NCBI RefSeq assembly: GCF_002409645.1
Contig: NZ_DHNR01000039.1
Span: forward strand, 1-62,932
Direction of reading: 5' to 3'
Length of the DNA: 62,932 nucleotides
From: Acetobacter sp. UBA5411
Lineage (GTDB): Bacteria > Pseudomonadota > Alphaproteobacteria > Acetobacterales > Acetobacteraceae
Shown here: positions 41,449 to 49,896 of the stretch, one piece after another
Numbering within the stretch: position 1 is the first letter of the stretch
How the letters are laid out: each line of letters begins with the position of its first letter
The notes under the pieces: generated by a model
Database searches by the model: none
The model's input: the letters and a program-made list of their open reading frames with translations, nothing else
What the model was told of the DNA's origin: nothing
Position numbers and translations under genes: made by a program

Positions 41449-42020
41449 AGAGGCTGGCGCTACTGGTGGCTGCCGTTGTGGCCTTCGGGCCGCTGACGGG
41501 TCATGCCCAGACAAGTTCGGCGACGACCACCGCTACCACAACCCAGGGAAGCGCGAACTGCGCAGTTCTGACCCAAGCTGCTGCGACCGCTATGGACGGG
41601 CGGATCAACGCGAATAACTCTTACGAAACGCAACCGGAATCTGTTGGTAGCTTGAGCTGCTTGAACAGCATATTCAACGCAAGCGGCTTAAATTTGATTT
41701 CAAGTATGCTGAGTCCGAAAGACACCATCGGCTCAGTTCTGTCCGATTTAGAAAATCAAATATGTAGCGCCACACAGTCTGCGTGGAACAAGACAGTCGG
41801 AAGCGTGCAGCAGTGTGGGTTGAGTCTGAACGGAGTTAACCTCGGGCTTGGACTGGATACCGGTGGGGGGGCGATGTGCCCATCTCTCACATTCGGTGGA
41901 GACGGTCCTCAATTAGGTTCGATTGGCGTCGGCACCGGCTCGACTAATTATTACAACAACGGCGTCCCTCAGCTTCCTACCGGATATTCGGACGCGAACC
42001 CGTCAGGCGGGCTCTTCTAA
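41445..42020 (+). CDS. Exported protein of the secretion operon
   Basis: A 191-aa exported protein (signal peptide MKRLALLVAAVVAFGPLTGHAQ) with five cysteines in the mature part and a Gly/Ser/Asn-rich tail. No family recognised. It overlaps both neighbours (4 nt and 1 nt). The DNA from about 41600 to 42000 is somewhat AT-richer than its surroundings. Probably a periplasmic or surface component next to the TraW/IcmX-like gene. Confidence 0.6.
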   Translation: MKRLALLVAAVVAFGPLTGHAQTSSATTTATTTQGSANCAVLTQAAATAMDGRINANNSYETQPESVGSLSCLNSIFNASGLNLISSMLSPKDTIGSVLSDLENQICSATQSAWNKTVGSVQQCGLSLNGVNLGLGLDTGGGAMCPSLTFGGDGPQLGSIGVGTGSTNYYNNGVPQLPTGYSDANPSGGLF

Positions 42021-43213
42021 TGAAAACACCAATTTTCAAGCCCCTTGTCTGCATGATTGTTGGTGCCAGTCTGGTAGCACTACTTCCACAGAAGGCTGAA
42101 GCTTTCATTGGCGAGGCAGCCGTAGTGGCAGCGGTCCAAGCCCTACAAAAATTCACGGGCACCGCCATTGGTAACATGACAAAAAATCTAACGAAGACAC
42201 TGGATGACAACCTCACCGACATGACGAATTCCGGTTCGCTGGCTAATATTTTAAGTAGAGGTATCAATCAGCTTTCAAATTACGATAAGGCGGGCATCGC
42301 GGCCAGCGAACGTATTGCCGACGCCTCGAATACGGCCATGGCGGAGTTTCTGCGACGCCAGCAGGACACCGAGATCCGCGACCAGCACATGATGAACCCT
42401 GAGTTCTGCACGACGCTCGACGCGCAGCAGGGGATCATCGCGGCCTCCAAAGCCGCACGCACGTCCACCGAGGCTATCGCCATTGTTTCCGACAATCGGG
42501 GAGAGGCGGGGCCGGGGTCGCCGTCCTACTACGGTAAGGCTCAGGGTGTGGGCGCAAGTATGGCGCTCCATGCGCGGCGCTATTGTTCCGAGGATGACGT
42601 AAGCGCCGGTCTCTGTTCCAGTCTGTCCCGGCTGCCCAACGCCGATCAACGGGCACGGTCTCTGTTCGGTCAGGACACCCTCTCGGCCGACGGTGCCGTG
42701 GATGCGGCCAACGATTACGCGACCACCGTGATCCAGCCGGTAGCCCCGGCAGCGCTGCGTGGCGAGCAGCTGACCACCACCGAGGGACGCGAAGCCGCCC
42801 TGCGTCGTCGCGCCTACAACGGCCGTATGTCGCTGGCGCGATACGTCCTGAACTTTGTCACCTCACTTGAGATCCCGTCCGTGCCTCTGACCGACGCGCA
42901 GAAAACTGAGATGACGGCGGAAGGGATCACGGTCGCCGATAAGGGGTCGTGGCTACAGGCCATGTCCCTTGAGGCGAACCGCCGTGTCTCGGGCGTGCAA
43001 TGGAACGCTCAGATCCAGACCATGCCGCCCACCAGTGTGCTGCGTGAGCTTGCGATCGAGCAGGCGCAGGCGAACTACCTCGCGCTTCAGAATTACCGGC
43101 TCCAGCTGTTCCAGACCACGCTGCAGGCCACAACCGTTGCCCAGCGTGAAGAGCAGACCTTCGGCCAGAAACTTACCCCCCTCCCATCTCCCGCAATTAC
43201 GTCAGGAAACTGA
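42020..43213 (+). CDS. Exported protein before dotA (possibly TraW/IcmX-like)
   Basis: A 397-aa exported protein (signal peptide MKTPIFKPLVCMIVGASLVALLPQKAEA). The mature protein is mostly helical with conserved-looking DQHMMNPEFC and ARRYCSEDDVSAGLC segments, whose cysteines may be paired. IncI plasmids carry the exported TraW in the traU-traY interval and Legionella has IcmX near dotA; position suggests the same role, but sequence similarity is not evident by eye. It starts on the last base of the preceding stop codon. Confidence 0.55.
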   Translation: MKTPIFKPLVCMIVGASLVALLPQKAEAFIGEAAVVAAVQALQKFTGTAIGNMTKNLTKTLDDNLTDMTNSGSLANILSRGINQLSNYDKAGIAASERIADASNTAMAEFLRRQQDTEIRDQHMMNPEFCTTLDAQQGIIAASKAARTSTEAIAIVSDNRGEAGPGSPSYYGKAQGVGASMALHARRYCSEDDVSAGLCSSLSRLPNADQRARSLFGQDTLSADGAVDAANDYATTVIQPVAPAALRGEQLTTTEGREAALRRRAYNGRMSLARYVLNFVTSLEIPSVPLTDAQKTEMTAEGITVADKGSWLQAMSLEANRRVSGVQWNAQIQTMPPTSVLRELAIEQAQANYLALQNYRLQLFQTTLQATTVAQREEQTFGQKLTPLPSPAITSGN

Positions 43214-43214
43214 T

Positions 43215-44741
43215 ATGTCCGAGACCCAGACGGCCACGATCCCCGACATCAAGGAGGTCTTCCAGCACCTCGACCGCGTGCGCCCCGAGCTTGAGAAACA
43301 TGCGCCGCAGCTGGTGCAGACCATCGACACACTGGCGCGCAAATCCAGCGATCCCGAGGAGCGGGGCAGCGAGCAGTTCCGCACCCGTGTCGGCCAGGCC
43401 CTGCAGGATGCCGAACGTGTCCTCGGCCCGGTTCTTCCCAAGGATCATGCCCTGCGTCCGGAGATGGACATGCGCGGCGTGACCATGCCCGGCCTCGAGG
43501 TGCCCGAGGTCGCGCACCTTCTCAGTCAGACGCCAGATATTGCTTCACAGCCGATGGTGGACCGGATCCGTGGGCTTGCGCATGACACGGCGAGCATGGG
43601 CCGCGATCAGCGCGATAATCCTGAAATCGAGCACGCGGTTGGGCTTGTAACGCGCGATCTCGCGCAATCGCCCCGGCTTTCGCAGGGTGCCGTCGCCCAC
43701 GAGCCCAGAAGCGCGACCGCGCCTGAGCCGGTCGAGCCGCATTCTGAAGCTGGATCTGAACACCCCAGCGCACCGCACGAGCCGCCAGCACCAACCGAGC
43801 CACACGAGACAGCGCCCCCGCACGATCCCGATCACGATACGAAGCTTCATGCGTCACCCGGTGGTGGGAGCGTTTCTCATGCACCCGGTGACGAACAGGT
43901 CGCGGTGCCTCCAACCGACGCTCCGACCTCGCGCGCAACCTCGGAGCAGCCTTCCTCGCAGGAGAAAGCGACAACGCCCGAAGCCAAAGCGGATACGGCA
44001 GCGAGCAAGAACACCTCTGCGAACAACAGGGACAACGCAAAGACACCCGAAGCGGACGAGCTGGACAAGAAGGAGCAGCCAACCGTTGTTGTTCGCGGTC
44101 CGGGCGTCTTTGGCCGCATCCTCGACGCGATCCGACCGAGCACAATTACGCCCGAGCAGAAAGTCATGACACCCGCCTGGGTGCAGAAGGTCAATAAACA
44201 GACCGCACACCATGTCGCTCGCGAGGACAACGAAACCGTCGCTCGCGCGGAGCATTGGGGTGCGCGAGCGACACGCGCCCTCGATGCCTTGCAGCAGGCA
44301 CCGGCCTCGACGGTGATGGCGGAGATATCAAGCGCGGCACAAAACGATCCTGGCGGAATGGATGCCGTGTTGGGCGGCATGAAGCCGGGCGGACGCTATG
44401 AGGCTCTTCATGGAAAGTTTCGTGAGCAGCAGGCCAACAATCAGGCATTTGCAGCGCAGCTCAAGGAAGCCGGCGACGCCGTGGCCGCGTATGGAGACCA
44501 TCGCGCCAAGGTTGAAGACGTGGGCGCCCGGCGAGGAACCGGTGCCGAACTGAGCCAGAAGTTCCAGGGTCTTGACGCGGAAGTGGGCGAGAAAGCCGGG
44601 AAGGTGCCGGGAAAGGAGCCTGGAAAAAGCATGTTGGACGCCATGGGCGAGAAGATTCGTGAAGTCGTCAAGAAAGCCGTGACGCTCGCCGCGAACCTCA
44701 TTCGGCCGTCACCGTCCGCTTCCGCCAGCCCGAGCCCGTGA
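43215..44741 (+). CDS. Large hydrophilic Pro/Ala/Glu-rich protein of the dotA operon
   Basis: A 508-aa protein without signal peptide or clear membrane segment. The N-terminal 165 residues are helical. A long disordered region rich in Pro, Glu, His, Ser and Thr (about 165-295) leads to a second helical part (about 295-490) with two basic or hydrophobic stretches. It starts directly after the exported-protein gene (TGATATG) and ends 7 nt before dotA. The architecture is like cytoplasmic or surface scaffolds, but function is unknown. The start ATG 43215 is preferred over in-frame codons inside the previous gene. Confidence 0.55.
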   Translation: MSETQTATIPDIKEVFQHLDRVRPELEKHAPQLVQTIDTLARKSSDPEERGSEQFRTRVGQALQDAERVLGPVLPKDHALRPEMDMRGVTMPGLEVPEVAHLLSQTPDIASQPMVDRIRGLAHDTASMGRDQRDNPEIEHAVGLVTRDLAQSPRLSQGAVAHEPRSATAPEPVEPHSEAGSEHPSAPHEPPAPTEPHETAPPHDPDHDTKLHASPGGGSVSHAPGDEQVAVPPTDAPTSRATSEQPSSQEKATTPEAKADTAASKNTSANNRDNAKTPEADELDKKEQPTVVVRGPGVFGRILDAIRPSTITPEQKVMTPAWVQKVNKQTAHHVAREDNETVARAEHWGARATRALDALQQAPASTVMAEISSAAQNDPGGMDAVLGGMKPGGRYEALHGKFREQQANNQAFAAQLKEAGDAVAAYGDHRAKVEDVGARRGTGAELSQKFQGLDAEVGEKAGKVPGKEPGKSMLDAMGEKIREVVKKAVTLAANLIRPSPSASASPSP

Positions 44742-44748
44742 GATCCAC

Positions 44749-47094
44749 ATGATGTATCCTTCTTTTTTTCGGAGAGGCAGAGCGGCCGCAGTCCTGATGG
44801 GCGCGGCTTTCTGCCTTCTGCCGTGGCTTCATACGGCTCACGCTCAGTCCATCACCGGGTCAAGTAGTTCTGATAAGAGCTATGACGTCACTTGGTCGAT
44901 GCTCGATCCCGGTGATGACTTCGCCGCAACGGTTATCCGCTCGATATTTCCCGTATTTGGCTCGTCAGGAACGACTTCGACCGGAACAGAGGCCAGTGTC
45001 ATTGGCACCATGCTCGGGGAGTTCTCCGGAATGGTGATGGCCTTCGCCATGGCCTATGTGACCTACGCCTTTATGATGAACACTCACCGCTCGGCCGAGA
45101 CGTCACAGGTTCTCGGCTCCAATCAGACGTCCATGAGCATCGTGCGGATGTGCTTCGCAGCGATCATGATGTTTCCGATCGACGGCGGGTTCAACGCGGG
45201 ACAGGCCGTGGTCGAACAGGGCGCGTTATGGGGGATCGGTATGGCCCGCACGCTTTATGCGTCCGCCGTTCAAGCCATTGGGCCGGACGGGAAGGTCATC
45301 GCCACGCCGATCGTTCCCGGCACGAAAACCACGGTCAGCGGTCTGGTGATCGCAGAGATGTGCCGCGATCTCGTCAATCTCGCCTCGAACAATGCGAATC
45401 TGGTGCCGGCGCCCACCGGTATAAGTGTGTCTACGCAGCTGGGGGTGAGCACGGGACTGATTACCTACAACTACAATATGGTGGGAGGCAGCGGGATTCC
45501 GGTGTGCGGACAGGTGACGATCGACGCACCGCAGGCTTCGACACAGGTTCTTGGCGTCACGGTCGATGCCGCCGGAATGCAGAAGGACGTCCTTGATAGT
45601 GTGCTGGCGAGTGACATTCGCGGTCCGGTTCTGCAGGTCGTGCAGAATTACTGGAACACCCGCCAGTCCTCTTCGCTTGCCCCTCTTATCAACATCATTT
45701 CGACGGCGACCAATGATTACACAAATCGCCTGACGACCAAGGCGGCCAGCGTCCGCTCGCAGGTGCAGTCTGCGGTCGTTAAACGCACCCAGAGCTTTCA
45801 GGACTGGGGCGTCTCGACCAGCAGCGATTCAACGAGCACGAAGGATCAGCTTGATTCCCTCGGTTGGACAGGAGCGGGAGCCTATTATCTTGAGTTCGCC
45901 CGCCTTAATGGCGAGACGCTCTCGCTCATGGCCTCTACGCCCACTGTGACCGGCCCCAGCTTCTCCGGTCTTGGTGACGCACTCAAGGGAGACATCGCAC
46001 CGATCATGCGTTCGGCTTCGATCTTTGTCGAAAACATCAAGAATATGGTTGCGACACAGGACGGGTTGAACGCACCGGGTGGAAACGGCGATCTTTATGG
46101 CGGCATCACGCCGACAGGTGATGGATCGGGCGTCCTTTCGCAGATCGCACGCTCGCTTCATCTAAGCGATTCCGTGCTTCAGGCCGGAATGGCGTTCATC
46201 GAACCGTCCGGCTCCGATGGTTACTGGACCGATCCGTTTGGCAATCTGATGGGCCTGGGCAACTGGATGATAACGACCGCCCTCGGTGCTATGGCCGCGG
46301 CGGCCCTCATGGGGTCGGACACGGGAACAGCGCTCATGGAGGTCGGCTCGATCCTGACCATGAACTTTGAAGGCGCGGCTGCGGCCGGTATCGGCCACGC
46401 GGTCGTCACCTTTCTCTCCACGCCGATCTTTATGGGTTGTCTTGCGCTTCTGATTCCCGGCCTCACACTGGCGTTCATCCTGCCGATGATCCCATGGGTC
46501 ATGTGGATGGCCGCCGTGGCCGGATGGCTGGTGATGGTGTTCGAGGCCATGATCGCGGTGCCATTGTGGATGCTGGCTCACATGACCATGTCCGGCGAAG
46601 GGCTGCACGGTCACGCCCGAGCTGGCTATGCGTTGATCTTCAATGTCGTGTTTCGGCCGACGCTTATGCTGTTCGGTCTTTTCCTCGGCTATTACGTGTT
46701 CGATGCAACGGCATGGCTGATTCACCAAACATTTGGCGTGGCGGCAGGGTTTGTTCTCTCCCGAGGCTGGCTGATTACCAACCTTCTGGGACTGGTGGTT
46801 CTCCTGAGCCTCAACGTCATGGTTCATGTGACGTTGGCCATGATCTGCTTCCGGTTGATCTCCATTCTGCCGGAGCGTGTTCCGGCGATGATCGGGCTCC
46901 ACATGGCCGACCGCGTGGACATAGACCAGTTCTCGCGCGATGCAGCGGTGGTCGGGATGGCGGGAGCATTGAAAACAATCCAGCAGTCTCTTGATCCTGC
47001 CGCTGCCGGCAAGGCGTCCGCCAAGATGCTTCCCAAGGGAACCAGTTCCTCTATAAGGTCGGGCTCAGACACGACCATGGCAAAGATCAGCTAA
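44749..47094 (+). CDS. dotA: Type IVB inner-membrane protein DotA (TraY-like)
   Basis: A 781-aa polytopic membrane protein of the DotA / IncI TraY family. A signal peptide (about 1-32, ending HAQ) is followed by a membrane segment at about 90-110, a large periplasmic domain of about 300 residues, and a C-terminal cluster of membrane segments (about 500-720, e.g. FMGCLALLIPGLTLAFILPMIPW and ITNLLGLVVLLSLNVMVHVTLAM). Size and topology agree with the family. In IncI plasmids TraY is also the target of entry exclusion. ATG 44749 and the next codon (44752) are equivalent starts; no good ribosome site is seen. Confidence 0.88.
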   Translation: MMYPSFFRRGRAAAVLMGAAFCLLPWLHTAHAQSITGSSSSDKSYDVTWSMLDPGDDFAATVIRSIFPVFGSSGTTSTGTEASVIGTMLGEFSGMVMAFAMAYVTYAFMMNTHRSAETSQVLGSNQTSMSIVRMCFAAIMMFPIDGGFNAGQAVVEQGALWGIGMARTLYASAVQAIGPDGKVIATPIVPGTKTTVSGLVIAEMCRDLVNLASNNANLVPAPTGISVSTQLGVSTGLITYNYNMVGGSGIPVCGQVTIDAPQASTQVLGVTVDAAGMQKDVLDSVLASDIRGPVLQVVQNYWNTRQSSSLAPLINIISTATNDYTNRLTTKAASVRSQVQSAVVKRTQSFQDWGVSTSSDSTSTKDQLDSLGWTGAGAYYLEFARLNGETLSLMASTPTVTGPSFSGLGDALKGDIAPIMRSASIFVENIKNMVATQDGLNAPGGNGDLYGGITPTGDGSGVLSQIARSLHLSDSVLQAGMAFIEPSGSDGYWTDPFGNLMGLGNWMITTALGAMAAAALMGSDTGTALMEVGSILTMNFEGAAAAGIGHAVVTFLSTPIFMGCLALLIPGLTLAFILPMIPWVMWMAAVAGWLVMVFEAMIAVPLWMLAHMTMSGEGLHGHARAGYALIFNVVFRPTLMLFGLFLGYYVFDATAWLIHQTFGVAAGFVLSRGWLITNLLGLVVLLSLNVMVHVTLAMICFRLISILPERVPAMIGLHMADRVDIDQFSRDAAVVGMAGALKTIQQSLDPAAAGKASAKMLPKGTSSSIRSGSDTTMAKIS

Positions 47095-47108
47095 TAGGGA
47101 GAGCCACC

Positions 47109-47519
47109 ATGAGTATGCTGACCGGATATGTTCTTGGCCAAATGGCCGGATCCCAACAAGAGTGGCTTAACAAGTGGCGGAACCATTTGAACGGGCGTTC
47201 GAGTGGAGAAATGACCTATGAGGAGGCAGTCGATGAGCTTCTCAGGCAAAGAACAACGCTTACCGAAACCATCAGCGGGTTACGCCACGAATTAGCGAAA
47301 TACTCGTCTGATGCTGCCGGTCAGAAGGTTCGCATCGCCGAGCTGGAGGCTGAACTGGCGGCGCGGAACGCTCGCGTTTCTGAATGGGAACGGTATGGCG
47401 AAGTTATGGAGCGAAACCATTCTCGTCTGCGTGCCTGGTCCAACGACGCGGAAGCGCAGCTCCAGCGGTATCACGCCCTATACGGGCCTCTTCCGGCCGA
47501 CAAAACGTCCGAGAAATAA
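47109..47519 (+). CDS. Coiled-coil protein downstream of dotA
   Basis: A 136-aa soluble protein dominated by a heptad-rich stretch (about residues 38-110; VDELLRQRTTLTETISGLRHELAKY and VRIAELEAELAARN). No family recognised. It follows dotA by 14 nt with GGGAGAG as ribosome site, probably the last gene of that unit. A role in entry exclusion or channel assembly is conceivable by position beside traY but unproven. Confidence 0.6.
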   Translation: MSMLTGYVLGQMAGSQQEWLNKWRNHLNGRSSGEMTYEEAVDELLRQRTTLTETISGLRHELAKYSSDAAGQKVRIAELEAELAARNARVSEWERYGEVMERNHSRLRAWSNDAEAQLQRYHALYGPLPADKTSEK

Positions 47520-47527
47520 GTCAGCCT

Positions 47528-47534
47528 AGTCGCA
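47528..47534 (+). promoter_or_regulatory. AGTCGCA leader box (copy 11)
   Basis: AGTCGCAG exactly 50 nt before ATG 47578 of the DsbC-like gene. Confidence 0.6.
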
Positions 47535-47547
47535 GGGTCTGTCCCTA

Positions 47548-47574
47548 GGCTCTTCGGAAATATTCCGGAGAGCC
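47548..47574 (+). promoter_or_regulatory. SD-sequestering hairpin, dsbC-like leader
   Basis: Arms 47548-47559 and 47563-47574 form a 12-bp stem with one G-U pair and an ATA loop. The GGAGAG ribosome site (47567-47572) lies in the 3' arm, 5 nt before ATG 47578. No T-run. Confidence 0.75.
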
Positions 47575-47577
47575 ACA

Positions 47578-48573
47578 ATGCGATGTCTTTTAGCCGGTGC
47601 TCTCGTCGCCGGCACCTTTCTTTCCGTAAGCCCCAGCTTTGCCCAACAGGCGCAATGCGCCGCTCCTGATATTCGGACTCCCCCGGCGACCGTTCCGGCA
47701 GACGCGACCGGCGATGCGTTCCAACGCCTGGTCGGCAACGGGACGGCCGTGACATGGGAAACGCCGCGCTTCGGGTTACAGGTTGGGATAGCGAAAAAGA
47801 CAGATCAGGTGATGATCTTCTTCACCGATCCTGACCATCGCTACGTCCTTGGAGGTACGGTTGTCCCTGTGCCTTATCAGACCCTGCGCACGGCGCTTAC
47901 CGAGCGTGCCCACGATCTCGCGCCTGAGCTTGGTCTCAAAGGCATGTTTGTGCAAAACGGCCCGCATTTTCAGGTGCTCTACGCGACGCCAGATGGCCAG
48001 GGCGCGATAGCTGGAACACTGTGGGACGCTCAGGGTAAAAATATTACCCGCCAGCAGATCCGCCTTATTCCCGGCGCAGTGCCAAGCGTGCGAATTGACG
48101 GTGGAGCAATGCGCGCGTCCCAACCACTTGCCGATCAGATCCATGGAGGCGACGTCGGCGCCGCCGATGCACCACAGGTCGTGATGTTTATCGACCCGCG
48201 CTGCAGTTTCTCCGTACGCGCCATGCGTCTTCTCCAGCCTGCGGTCGATCGTGGCCGGCTGCGTCTGAAGGTCGTCCCCCTGTCTCTTCTCGACTATGAG
48301 GACGCCGGAGCCAGCACCCGCTACGCGCTTGCCATGGTGGGGAGACCCGCGAGTTCCATGGTCGGCGACTGGATGAACGATCAGCTTGGGGCGCATCTCG
48401 ACCAGACATCCACGACCGCAAAGGAGGCGTTGGATCAGAATATGACTGTTGCACACTCCTTATCTCTTACCGGCACTCCTACTTTCTTCTGGCGCAAAAA
48501 AGACGGAACCGCAGGACGCCTTGATGGTGTGCCGCGTGATGTTGACGCATTCCTTGCGGAGCTCGGGCAATGA
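47578..48573 (+). CDS. DsbC/DsbG-like periplasmic thioredoxin-fold protein
   Basis: A 331-aa exported protein (signal peptide MRCLLAGALVAGTFLSVSPSFAQ) with a C-terminal thioredoxin-fold domain starting near residue 195. The active-site region reads FIDPRCSFSVRAM, so the usual CXXC is CXXS (Cys209, Ser212). The cis-Pro loop is present as LTGTPTFFW. IncI TrbB is a comparable DsbC-like protein of conjugation. Loss of the second Cys argues for isomerase or chaperone action, or a mixed-disulphide trap, rather than oxidase activity. It overlaps the next gene by 4 nt. Confidence 0.85.
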   Translation: MRCLLAGALVAGTFLSVSPSFAQQAQCAAPDIRTPPATVPADATGDAFQRLVGNGTAVTWETPRFGLQVGIAKKTDQVMIFFTDPDHRYVLGGTVVPVPYQTLRTALTERAHDLAPELGLKGMFVQNGPHFQVLYATPDGQGAIAGTLWDAQGKNITRQQIRLIPGAVPSVRIDGGAMRASQPLADQIHGGDVGAADAPQVVMFIDPRCSFSVRAMRLLQPAVDRGRLRLKVVPLSLLDYEDAGASTRYALAMVGRPASSMVGDWMNDQLGAHLDQTSTTAKEALDQNMTVAHSLSLTGTPTFFWRKKDGTAGRLDGVPRDVDAFLAELGQ

Positions 48574-49106
48574 AGACCGAAAATAAACCGACGTCGAAGC
48601 CGTCACGAGGACGCGCCCTGCGTTCCCTTGGTTTTCTCGCTCGATCCCCGGTGCGGCCGTTCTCCATGAGCGACGTCAGAGGGGGGGCACGTCTGGTGAG
48701 CGGGCTTTACGAACTGCTCAAACGACGTGGGGGCGCACGGGATGGGGTTCGACTCTCTGACGAGCGGATTGACGTGGTCGCAACGGCTGCGGCCTATGGT
48801 GTGACTCCCCTGGCCGTCGAAATCTTTCTCGCGCGGCAGCAAAATGCCGCCTATTGGCGCACACTGGCTGGCATTGGTCTTTCGCTGTGCCTGTTAGGAG
48901 CGTGGCTGTACGTCGCGCTGTTCTGGAACTGGAACAGGCAGCTTCTTGTCACAGCCCTTGAGTTCCTGCCGTTCTGGACGGCGCTCGCTATGTTCGTACT
49001 GGAAGCGGCGCGGGAAAACTGGATTTATCGCGAACGACGGGCAGGCAGCGTTCGTGCGTTTATTACCAGTGCAGATACGCTTTGGCCAAAACGCTCAACG
49101 TCATAA
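48570..49106 (+). CDS. Two-pass membrane protein (possibly TraX-like)
   Basis: A 178-aa protein with a basic cytoplasmic N-terminal half and two adjacent membrane segments (about residues 98-117 and 123-142), then a basic tail, so both ends would be cytoplasmic. IncI plasmids have a small membrane protein TraX near traY; this could be its counterpart, but I cannot confirm it from sequence. It overlaps the dsbC-like gene by ATGA and is followed by a bidirectional terminator. Confidence 0.55.
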   Translation: MKTENKPTSKPSRGRALRSLGFLARSPVRPFSMSDVRGGARLVSGLYELLKRRGGARDGVRLSDERIDVVATAAAYGVTPLAVEIFLARQQNAAYWRTLAGIGLSLCLLGAWLYVALFWNWNRQLLVTALEFLPFWTALAMFVLEAARENWIYRERRAGSVRAFITSADTLWPKRSTS

Positions 49107-49116
49107 AAACGAAGAG

Positions 49117-49140
49117 GGGCGGATCGGAATCCGCCCTTTC
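49117..49140. terminator. Bidirectional terminator
   Basis: Stem GGGCGGAT (49117-49124) / ATCCGCCC (49129-49136) with a CGGA loop and TTT after. It separates the convergent plus-strand secretion unit and the minus-strand lipoprotein gene. Confidence 0.85.
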
Positions 49141-49141
49141 G

Positions 49142-49438
49142 TCAGAAAGTGCCTGCCGGGCGGCTTTCATCGTCTCCGGCCGCCCCACTTGCCCATGGGG
49201 CATGCTCATAGTCCTCGCGGCCTGCGGTCACGCGGGGATCCTCGATCCTTTGCACAGTGCCATTGCGATTCAGAACGGGAGCGGACCAGGCGACACCGGC
49301 TGAACCATAGGCTGCGCCTGGATCGTAGGTGGCGTGACGCAGTGGTGGCGGCTTAGGTCCGTGGGTGCGGGAAGCTGAGACATTACCCGCGCAACCCGCC
49401 AAGAGTATCATTGCAAAGTATATAAGAAGTCGCATCAT
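49142..49438 (-). CDS. Small lipoprotein
   Basis: A 98-aa lipoprotein: short signal peptide with lipobox LLAGC (Cys16), then a hydrophilic Pro/Gly-rich chain with no recognised fold. ATG 49438 or the next codon could start it. It has its own AGTCGCA leader box, so it is probably part of the conjugation regulon. Small lipoproteins next to transfer genes sometimes serve in entry or surface exclusion; this is a guess here. Confidence 0.65.
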   Translation of the reverse strand: MMRLLIYFAMILLAGCAGNVSASRTHGPKPPPLRHATYDPGAAYGSAGVAWSAPVLNRNGTVQRIEDPRVTAGREDYEHAPWASGAAGDDESRPAGTF

Positions 49439-49483
49439 TCAATGTTCCGAGTGCCGTTTGAACTGAACACTGAAATGGTCGCG

Positions 49484-49490
49484 TGCGACT
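49484..49490 (-). promoter_or_regulatory. AGTCGCA leader box (copy 12)
   Basis: AGTCGCACG, 52 nt before the lipoprotein start at 49438, with CCTAAAAAAGG 8 nt upstream. It overlaps the stop codon of the next minus-strand gene (49489). Confidence 0.6.
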
Positions 49491-49896
49491 AACCAGCCTT
49501 TTTTAGGATCTCCGAAATCTCACAGTTACAGGCGTTCCTCTCGGACATCGCTCCCGTATGTTCACATTCGTCTTCATCATCATCTGCGAGATCAAGATAA
49601 ACATCCAGTTTGCTCACTAAACCGGCAATTTCTTCCTGAATAACGCATGGCTGAGAATGAAAATTAATCGACCGAACAACGAGCCGAATACGTCCGCGCA
49701 CCCAGATTATGCGATTTTCGGTTTGCCTTGAAAGCGGTTGTCCCGCTGCTGAGGACGTGATGAGCGACGAGGTATGCGTCAGATATTCAAGGTGATCCCG
49801 GAGTTCACTAATCTGCTCCAGCGAAGTGCCAAAGGTAAGAACCGCCGTGTCTTGCGGTTGTCTAACTCGGGGCTTCAGAAGTGAGGTTCGGTCCAT
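49489..49896 (-). CDS. Protein of unknown function
   Basis: A 135-aa soluble protein, helical in the first half, with a very acidic patch (LADDDEDECEH) and a Cys-containing tail (ERNACNCEI). No family recognised. Its stop codon overlaps the leader box of the lipoprotein gene. No AGTCGCA box of its own. Confidence 0.5.
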   Translation of the reverse strand: MDRTSLLKPRVRQPQDTAVLTFGTSLEQISELRDHLEYLTHTSSLITSSAAGQPLSRQTENRIIWVRGRIRLVVRSINFHSQPCVIQEEIAGLVSKLDVYLDLADDDEDECEHTGAMSERNACNCEISEILKKAG

